DNA from: Mytilus trossulus
Taxonomy: Eukaryota > Mollusca > Bivalvia > Mytilida > Mytilidae
DNA length: 64,000 bases
Direction: 5' to 3'
Assembly (NCBI RefSeq): GCF_036588685.1
Contig: NW_026963311.1
Location: forward strand, 1,116,001-1,180,000
Made by a program: the position numbers and the translations under genes. Below the pieces are notes generated by a model. It searched no databases, was not told the origin of the DNA, and saw only the letters and a list, made by a program, of their open reading frames with translations. The stretch's first letter is position 1; the number at the start of each line of letters is the position of its first letter. Positions 56,003 through 64,000 of this stretch are shown here, one piece after another.

Positions 56003-56275
56003 TAAGGTCCCACCTCTATCAGGCAAAATGTTGAGAATGAAGTATTTTTAATAAGACGAACTTTATTCAGTTTATGTTCTTTTTTTGGTAATAAATGATC
56101 AAATTACATTTATGATTGATATTGACCCTTTGGTACTATGGCCGTGTTCGAAGCATGCAGGTCATACACTAATTTGTTGAATGAAATAAAATCTGTAACT
56201 ACATATGGCATATGGGTGCCGTAGAAGGTCACCTGAATTTTTAGCAAGCATTTCTTGGCATGAAATCATATATAT

Positions 56276-56497
56276 GTACTTGGGGACAGGATAATTATTC
56301 TTAAGTCCTCCCCCTTTTCAGTCATTTTTTTTTCTTTAAATATAAATATACTAAAAATATCATGTATTTATTATTTACTATATACATGTATCAATTCCTA
56401 GTTTACAATCCACAGTGGTCACTGATACTATAAATCAGTTTATGGAGAGAGAAAAGAGGAGGCCTACACAATTTAAAGTTATTCTGTCCCCAAGTAC
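56276..56497. mobile_element. 220-bp MITE with GTACTTGGGGACAG termini
   Basis: The left end GTACTTGGGGACAGGATAA and the inverse of TTATTCTGTCCCCAAGTAC match with one mismatch over 19 bp. The ends sit at TA (or GTAC), compatible with a TA-target element. Non-coding. Confidence 0.82.
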
Positions 56498-56501
56498 AGT
56501 G

Positions 56502-56925
56502 GAGATCAGTTCTAACCTCTCATTAAATCTGTCAGAATCTGTCAGGAGAACTGTTCTAGAACAGTACGTAGAACTGTCAGCCTGACACCTTTTAGTCAGT
56601 TCTAGGTTAGAACTGTTCTAGCTAGAACTGACCAATTCTAGCTAGAACTGATTTGGACAGTTCTACCTGACAGTTCTACCCTAGAACTGATCCTGACAGT
56701 TCTACCTAGAACTGAACAAATCTTTGGTCAGTTCTACTTCTAGAACAGTTCTGCGGTTAGAATTGATTACAAATTTTACGGCTAGAATTGATTTATAAAT
56801 TCTACGGCTAGAATTGATTTATAAATTCTACGGCTAGAATTGATTTATAAATTAATCCTACTGATAAAATTGATTTATAAATTCTACGGTTAGAATTGAT
56901 TTACAATTTTTAAGAAATCTTTGAC
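56502..56925. repeat. Palindromic AGAACTG/CAGTTCT array grading into a 26-bp tandem repeat
   Basis: About 14 AGAACTG or CAGTTCT heptamers in both orientations between 56509 and 56755, many joined as TTCTAG(C)TAGAA. They are followed by about six units of TAGAATTGATTTATAAATTC plus TACGGC (26 bp, each a near-palindrome) to 56917. Confidence 0.88.
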
Positions 56926-57039
56926 TGAATATAAGGCTTCGACAAAATAGCGATTAATATTTTAAAGAGTTTTGCTATTTTGCCGGTTTTATTTCAAATT
57001 TTTCGTCGGCAAGAGAACATGTTTAACCCCGCCGTGTTC

Positions 57040-57215
57040 TGCATGTATGTGACTGTTCCAAGTCAGGAGCCTGTTATTCAGTGATTTTCTTTTGTTGATG
57101 TATTACCTAAATTATTTGTTTTTCTTTCATTTTTTGAACATAAATTAGGCCGTTCATATGGGGGGGGGGGGGGGGGTTATTATTTCAATTGTTTTACATT
57201 TGTCATTTCGGGAGT
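57040..57215 (+). repeat. Retroelement 3'-tail copy with internal poly-G
   Basis: CAAGTCAGGAGCCTGTTATT, TTAGGCCGTTCATATG, then about 18 G, then TCAATTGTTTTACATTTGTC and ATTTCGGGAG, matching the tail family. Confidence 0.75.
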
Positions 57216-57419
57216 CAGGATGGCTCGTTATAAATAACAAAATTATCTGACCATCTATAATGTAATACGTTGTTCCGGCGGATCCAGCAGTTTTAAAAGA
57301 GGGTGGGGGTTTTGGGGGTCTCAACCCAGGAAAAAAAGGGGGGTCCAACTATATGTCCTCATTCAAATGCATTGATCGTCCAAAAAAGGGGTCGCCCCCT
57401 CTGGATCTGCCATCAATCC

Positions 57420-59720
57420 ACTATAAACTTAAACTGACCATATTTGATTTCTTCATATAAATCTATATACATTTAGCTGCACACTGCAGGAATCCAGTTT
57501 ATTTTTAGGCAAGGATACCAATTATATTGGCAAACATTAATGATTTCAAATTTTTTTGGCAATCAATTTATAATACTAGCATGTCCTCTTTTAACATGTT
57601 TAATTTAAAATATTGAATCTTGTTATACAAAAATCTTTTGACCGCATCAATCTAAACTGACCTTATTTGCTCTTTCTATCTGCAAATCTATATAGCTGCA
57701 CAGTAATTCAGTTATAAGTTTAGGTCAAGAGGGACTGTAATATATATACAAGTTACAGCAATATTGGAAAAAAAATTACCTCAAATTTTTGTTCGCATGA
57801 ATTTAAAGTGCCAGCATGTCCTCTTTTTATTCAAAGTATTGAATCGTAAACAAATATCAGTAGTTTTCATACTTCAGACTGAGTTGTGTAATAAAATCTT
57901 TTGACCGCATCAATCTAAACTGACCTTTTTTGTTTTTCTTCCTGCAAATCTATATAGCTGCACAATAATTATATATAATTCAGTTATAATTTTAGGTCAA
58001 GAGGGACTGTAATATACATGTACAAGTTACAGCAATATTGGAAAACAATAACCTCAAAATTTTGTTAGCATGAATTTAAAGTGCCAGCATGTCCTCTTTT
58101 TATTCAAAGTATTGAATCGTAAACAAATATCAGTAGTTTTCATACTTCATACTGAGTCGGGTTATAAAATCGTTTGACCGCATCAATCTAAGCTGACTAT
58201 GCGGTATGGGATCTGCTCATTGTTGAAGGCCGTACAGTGACCTATAGTTGTTAACGTTTGTGTCATTTTGGTCTGTTGTGGATAGTTGTCTCATTGGCAA
58301 TCATTCTACATCTTTTTTTTTATATATATAAACTGACCTTATTTGCTCTTTCTTTCTGCAAAGCTATTTAGCTGCACAGTAATTCAGTTATAATTTTAGG
58401 TCAAGAGGGACTGTAATATACAAGTTACAGCAATATTGGAAAACAATGACCTCAAAATTTTGTTTGCATGAATTTAAAGTGCCAGCATGTTCTCTTTTTA
58501 TTCAAAGTATTGAATCGTAAACAAATATCAGTAGTTTTCATACTTCAGACTGAGTCATGTAATAAAATATTTTGACCACATCAATCTAAACTGACCTTAT
58601 TTGCTCTTTTTTTCTGCAAATCTATATAGCTGCACAGTAATTCAGATATAATTTTAGGTCAAGAGGGACTGTAATATACAAGATACATCAATTTTGAAAA
58701 AAACAATGACCTCAAAAGTTTGTTCGCATGAATTTATAGTGCCAGCATGTGCTCTTTTTATTCAAAGTATTTAATCGTAAACAAATATCAGTAGTTTTCA
58801 TACTTTAGACTGAGTTGTGTAATAAAATCTACTGACCGCAATAACCAAAACTGACCATATTTGCTTTGTTTATGCAAGTCTATATAGCTGCACAGTACTT
58901 CAGTTATAATTTTAGGTCAAGAGGGAATGTAGTATATAAATAACTGCAATATTGGAAATTAATGACCACAACAAAAAAATTTCATCGATTGAGAGTGCCA
59001 GCATGTCCTACTTTTATTCAAAATATAGCATCAGAAACAATCATCGTTAGATTTCATATCTGAAATTATTTGTCTGCATCAATCAAACCTGATAATATTT
59101 GACAGCATCAACCAAAACTGACCATACATGTATATGACTACATCAGCCAAAACTGACCATATTTGCTTCCCTTTATGTAACTCTTTTAGTTACATAGTAA
59201 ATCTGTTATATTGTTATGCAAGGATTGATTGTATAATACAAATGATAGAAATATTGAAACACCTAATTTCTTTTGCATCAATTAACAGTGTCAGCGTGTC
59301 CTCTTTTTAATCAAAATATTGCATCATAAACAAATATCAGTAGTTTTTATACCGAAGACAGACTGGTATAACAAAATTATGTGTCTGCAGCAACCAAAAC
59401 TGACCATATTTACACTTTATTATGTAAATCTTAATATATATAGATAATTATATAGCTGCATAGTAAGTCACTTATAAAATGAGAAAGGAAATGGCGAAAG
59501 GTGTCAAAGCGACAACAACCCGACCAAAGAGCAGACAACAACTAATCACGATGGATTGTATAATTCATGACAGCATGTCCTCTTTATATTCAAAATATTG
59601 AATTGCTAACAAATTTCAGTAGTTTCGATATATCAGACTGAGTTGTTTGACCGCATCAACCAAAACTGAACATATATACTTTTTCATGTAAATATATACA
59701 TGTACAATGTATGGCCTCAT
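57420..59720 (+). repeat. Satellite array, ~260-bp monomer, about nine copies
   Basis: The AAACTGACC(T/A)TATTTGC motif recurs near 57654, 57917, 58330, 58588, 58847, 59150, 59397 and 59661. Each is followed in order by ATATAGCTGCACAGTA, TTTTAGGTCAAGAGGGACTG, GTGCCAGCATGTCCTC, TTCAAAGTATTGAATCG and ACAAATATCAGTAGTTTTCA. Central monomers are most alike; both edges are degraded. Confidence 0.93.
58190..58330 (+). repeat. Retroelement 3'-tail inserted in the satellite array
   Basis: GCTGACTATGCGGTATGGGA, GAAGGCCGTACAGTGACC, TTGTCTCATTGGCAATCATT and an A/T-rich end interrupt one monomer between CAATCTAA and ACTGACC. Confidence 0.88.
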
Positions 59721-59836
59721 TGTAAACCAATAATATTTCTATGTCAGGATAGATACTGCATGATAAAGACAATATTAAATTTCAAAATCGATTTAGCGCG
59801 CCCTTATTACCTCTCTGTATCGATAATATTATTATT

Positions 59837-59988
59837 TAAGAAATGACTGTAATATTTTTTCTGTCTATGAAGAAATAACATAAATGCACACTGAATAACT
59901 TGAGTAGCAGGTTTTAAAACAGTGTGCATGCACCACATTATTTTATGTTATTTCGAATAGACAGAAAAAAATATTAGTCATTTCTTAT
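59837..59988. repeat. 150-bp imperfect hairpin element
   Basis: AAGAAATGACTGTAATATTT and TTCTGTCTATGAAGAAATAA pair with TTATTTCGAATAGACAGAA and AATATTAGTCATTTCTT; GTGCACAC-like segments pair in the middle. Related sequence at 2130-2190. Confidence 0.75.
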
Positions 59989-60404
59989 AATTTAATTCTG
60001 ACTTCCAATTTAAACCTTGGCAAACCATGCAAAAACGTTGATGACGATACGGTCACATGACTAACTTTTTTCTATGGGCTGATAACAAAATAACGTCAGA
60101 GACCCGTTACATCCAAAATCAAATTATTAAATAATGAATCGTCACAAAAGTGTCTTTTTAAGTCAGTGTAGTTCATGATGTTTTTTTTTAAAACAATACT
60201 ATTTAACGGCATCATCCAACACTCACATGACTTGACTTGATTATATATAAGGAAACACTGAAGCATGACTGGATCCCCCTTTTTTAGGTCAGTCAGCGTC
60301 CCCCTTATTAAAAGTTCAGACTAATAATATTTCGGAACTATGAGTGCAAAAAAAAGTCGCGAATTAGAGCGCCTATAAAAAAAAATGTCGCACTATATGG
60401 AAGA

Positions 60405-60700
60405 CAAGTATTTTGGACTAGACTGTTCGAATTCAGGAGCCTGTAATTCAGTGGTTGTCGTTTGTTGCTGTGTTTCATATTTGTTTTTCGTTCATTATTT
60501 TAACATTTTCCCGTTTAGATTGTTTTACATTTGTGGTTTTAGGGTCTTTTATAGCTGCCTATACAGAATGGATTTTGCTCATCGTTGAAGACCGTAGACT
60601 ACGGTGACATATTATAGCTGGTTATGTCTGTGTCATTTAGTCTCAAGATGAGTTGTCCCATTGGCAATCTTACCATATCTTATTTTTTATCTATAATAAT
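60405..60700 (+). repeat. Retroelement 3'-tail copy
   Basis: AATTCAGGAGCCTGTAATTC, GATTGTTTTACATTTGTGG, CTTTTATAGCTGCCTATACA, GCTCATCGTTGAAGACCGTA and TTGTCCCATTGGCAATCTTA. Nearly complete. Confidence 0.82.
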
Positions 60701-63230
60701 TGATTTTGTTATTTCATACGCATTATAATTCGTATCCTTGAATCGGGTGACTCTTCATTATATCAAGGATTTACTATACAAATCCTTGATTATATGGTTT
60801 AGTTATAAGAATACAAACAAAATATATCTATTTATGCATTTGGCAACTAAGGATCATCATTGCACAATAGATACAACAGCTGCGGGCATTGCGACGTTTG
60901 TAAAAAGTCTTATATATGCACATACAGCTGTAAAAGGAGGCTTTGTAGAGGAATATCAACGCAATATTTATGTATTTGGATGTAAATATATATGATACAT
61001 TATTCTGCAGGCGTAAGCACATAAATGTGGTCTATATGTTTCATGTTTTCATGTTCTGGATGGGGCTCCTTCATTTTTGTCTTCTTTAATTTTAAGCCCA
61101 CTTTTTCTTACTTTTGACCCATTATTTTCTATTCTTTATATTTTTGCACTCCACCCTATTATTCTCTATTCCTTATTTGTCTTGTCCATTTTTTTCTATT
61201 CTTCATTATATTATTATTATATATATATATATATATATATTCTCTATTTTGTAAACCCCATCAATAACCTCATGAATGGTTCACTAAAAAAAAATCTTTA
61301 CATTTTCCAGGAAAAAAACTTTTGCAATATGTTTGAACTTTGTTCTACTTTAAAGAACTTCACTTGTTTTTCGGGTTAAAATTACTGAACTGTTAACCTA
61401 ATCGCATGTAGTATGATACATGTACATCATAAATAACTACGTTTACATTATAAAACCAAAAAATTGTGAAAAAAAATTAAAGATTTTTTTGTATATGAAA
61501 GCTCATGACAAATGACTTATAAAAACAAGCTATTATCCTTTTTTCTCACATAACAATGTAATTCTAGAAACAGACCAACAATGCATCGTCCCCTCCATCA
61601 TAGCATGATGGAGAGGACGATCGATAAAAAAAAATATCTTGATATTTTTGGACAATCTTTTTGACGAATTGTTCGTTTAAATAATAACAGAACACACATT
61701 ATCAAAACGAAAATGGGTGAAAAATATGCATCCCTTTGAAGCTTTTGTTTCTGAATGTTTATGACGCTTTACTTCCATTCTTTACCCGATTCAGTTTCCG
61801 TCATATTTTGTGAACTTTTTTTCTGTATCAAACATTGAATACAAATTATTGAGAAAAGAATCGAGCAATGCTTCACTGTAAAATGTCAGACTGTCCAGTC
61901 TTGAACTAACTAGAATATCCATTTGATAAAAAGGAAAGAGAAGCTAGCATATATAAACAATTCCACGTCTCTAAAACATAATATTAGCTTGCTAAGGGTT
62001 ACGATACACCTTGGTGGATTAAGATGCATCATTTCTAGCAAAGGGTTACGGTCCAGTAGAGAGTAAGGGACTGGATCGTAAAAGATGGCAAAGAAATGAA
62101 GATAGTTCAATTACCCATAAAATGTGTAAAAAGTTCTCTATTGTAAAGATTCACTTTCGAGAAAGAAATGATTAATAAACGCACAGGGTGAAGTCTCCAG
62201 CTATAGTACTCAATCTGTTAATTTTTATTGTAGTTATTGCCCTTTCATTGATAGCTTAATTAGAACTACAGTATTTGAATAGTGAATACACCAATATGAG
62301 TGAATATGACATGGCTTCTAACATGACATGTCTAATTTAACAGAGAGAGAAGCTTTAATTGTTATAGCTATATGGAATGTATTGAAAACAAACGTGACTT
62401 TCCCCCTTAAAGTTCGTGCAAACAATATGTTTCACTTTACCAAGATATTATTTTCAAACATAAAGATAAATAACAAAGACAAGCATTCATTTACTTAACC
62501 TTTATCATATTCTTAATGTTTCAAAGTGTGTTTATGATGTAAATGTTTTTTTCCCCAAAGATTGACGGATTATATTTGATACGCGACTTTTTTTCTAGTA
62601 AGAGGTCGTGAATACATGTGTGTCTTGACACGCAAATTATACACGCAGAAGTACATAATACAATTTATATATAAATACCAACGTGCGCTATCTCAACCTT
62701 TCTTACGTTTTATTTGGATTAATGGTTTTTATTATCTATTTTCTGTTATCTGCATGTAAAGTGTCGATATTAATTGAATAATCTGTTATCCACCTAAATC
62801 GAGATTATGAGAGAAGTTGAACGCTTGAGATCTCAAAATCTAGATATTCACGAGAAATATTTACCTGAGTCACACATGTATCTTACTGTTTTAAGTCATA
62901 AGTGTATCTTATTGTTATTTTTTGTGTTTTCTTTTTGATATTTAGAAGATTCGTTGTGATGACGGATCGTCAATAGCTATATAGCATCTCTTAAATTTAT
63001 TCACAGCTGTGTTGGACTTGAGAATTTTCAGATACTGAAAAATTGCATGGACAGTTGTCTTTTCGAAGACTATCGCCCTTTGAAAAAAATGTTATTATCT
63101 GACAATTACAATTTCTTCAAAGTACAACAGTCTTCAACAACTTTAGCATAGTCTCTAATAATTCCCTACCTCTCCCTTACGTTTTGGAGTATTTCAATAA
63201 GATGTATAGAATAATTCTGACACAGCTAAG
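60701..63230. other. No gene found
   Basis: AT-rich, with an (AT)n run at about 61208-61229. A short hairpin lies around 61588-61615 (CATCATAGCATGATG). The ORFs have no recognisable domain. Confidence 0.45.
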
Positions 63231-63320
63231 CTCAGGCACGTGTCTCAGGATATTTTCCCCTTTATACCTTAAGGTATATAGGGGGGAAATCTGAGACAAA
63301 TGCCTGTGCAGCTAAGGTAC
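63231..63320. repeat. Hairpin with CACAGGCA-type termini
   Basis: CAGGCACGTGTCTCAG and CTGAGACAAATGCCTGTG are inverted, as are TTTCCCC-TTATACCTTA and TAAGGTATATAGGGGGGAAA, making a tight foldback. Related to 40910-41007. Confidence 0.75.
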
Positions 63321-63689
63321 ATGCAAGCATATGAAGTAGGTGTAGGTTAGCCTTCCAAGTCAAGTGATGAAATCGGCGTAACACGTTTAACAAGGAAGTA
63401 TAGTAAAAATCTGTTTTAAAAAGATTTAATCGAAGAAACTGTAACAGCCATCGATCATTGTTTATTAATACCCGATTTTCAGTAGAATAACTCAAATGTA
63501 TGGTTGTGAATTGTCTCTGGATGGTCTTTTTCCCTTTCGTAGCGAGGTTGTGTATGTTAAATTGAAATTGAACAATAAGGATATATTGCTTGTTTGATTG
63601 ATCTGCATATATATCTTGAATTGTTCTATTTTTTTTTTTAGGCCAAATCAAATTTTTAACATTTACAAATGGATTAGTATAGCTAACAG

Positions 63690-63970
63690 GGCTACATACC
63701 ATGAGAAGACACCACTGTCCCAGGTTAGGAGGATGCATGGTTGGGATCCTGCTAACATGTTTAACTCCGCCACATTCTTTATGTATGTGCCTGAATTGTT
63801 TGACATTAGTGAATTCGGGGTCATTTATGGCGGACTATGCGGTATGGGTTTTGCTCATTGTTGAAGGCCGTACGGTGACCTAAAGCTGTTAATTGCAGTG
63901 TCATGATCGTGTGGAGAGTTGTCTCATTGGCAATCATACCACGTCTTCTCTTTCTTTTTTTTTTTTTTTA
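63690..63970 (+). repeat. Retroelement 3'-tail copy, best preserved terminus
   Basis: TGGTTGGGATCCTGCTAACA, GGACTATGCGGTATGGGTTT, GAAGGCCGTACGGTGACC, GAGAGTTGTCTCATTGGCAA and TCATACCACGTCTTC, ending in a 14-T run. Confidence 0.85.
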
Positions 63971-64000
63971 TTAATTATCATTTTTCTTATTCTTGATTTT

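Noticed and set aside
63262..63738. 158-codon minus-strand ORF, one of the longer ones in the window
   Set aside because: No recognisable domain; it overlaps a hairpin at one end and the retroelement tail at the other, and has no splice-consistent neighbours.

Overview
The window is AT-rich animal nuclear DNA with spliced genes, consensus GT-AG introns and a very dense, layered load of transposon debris. The repeat families I recognise (a retroelement 3' tail carrying GGCCGTACGGTGACC and TTGTCTCATTGGCAATCAT, and multi-kilobase repeats ending in TATACGACCGCA) point to a bivalve mollusc, most likely a marine mussel close to Mytilus. This assignment rests on family recognition, not on a search.

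Three genes can be built exon by exon. (1) A minus-strand, four-exon gene at 6144-9687 encodes a 181-residue single-pass membrane protein of Shisa/CYYR1/WBP1 (STMC6-like) type. It has a signal-like N-terminus, exactly six ectodomain cysteines, one TM helix and a PPSY motif in the cytoplasmic tail. (2) A plus-strand, two-coding-exon gene at 23553-28887 encodes a 601-residue C2H2 zinc-finger protein with 18 finger units. Its C-terminus runs into a decaying 39-bp minisatellite. (3) A minus-strand gene at 39340-51542 encodes a 179-residue universal stress protein with a perfect G-2X-G-9X-G-S nucleotide-binding motif and a His-rich tail. Its second coding exon is present twice, as two homologous 96-nt exons of identical phase separated by only 70 nt. 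They look like mutually exclusive alternatives, and I regard this as the most interesting signal in the window.

Layout: 1-5440 holds old retroelement pieces, including an RT pseudogene. 5440-9700 is the Shisa-like gene. 9700-23500 is gene-free, with a LINE 3' half (minus), GACCTTGACCTCA repeats and nested inverted-repeat elements. 23530-29630 is the zinc-finger gene, whose intron carries a 2-kb repeat. 29760-30700 is a MITE-like element with an apparent 8-bp target duplication. 31206-34711 is a degraded Gypsy-type LTR element retaining only gag, its 3' LTR split by another retroelement. 34990-35830 is a LINE fossil. 36100-37162 is a GTCGAGC-ended repeat. 39090-51542 is the universal stress protein gene, whose introns contain the inverted partner of the 2-kb repeat and a GATCGATC-rich element split by a TIR element. 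52250-54096 is a LINE RT with an exact 131-bp internal duplication. 54709-56925 holds two TIR elements and a palindromic AGAACTG array. 57420-59720 is a ~260-bp satellite array. The rest to the end is repeat tails and unassigned AT-rich DNA.

The three genes are unrelated in function and not co-regulated as far as can be seen. No tRNA or rRNA genes and no CRISPR are visible. All homology statements come from reading the translations; none was checked by search.
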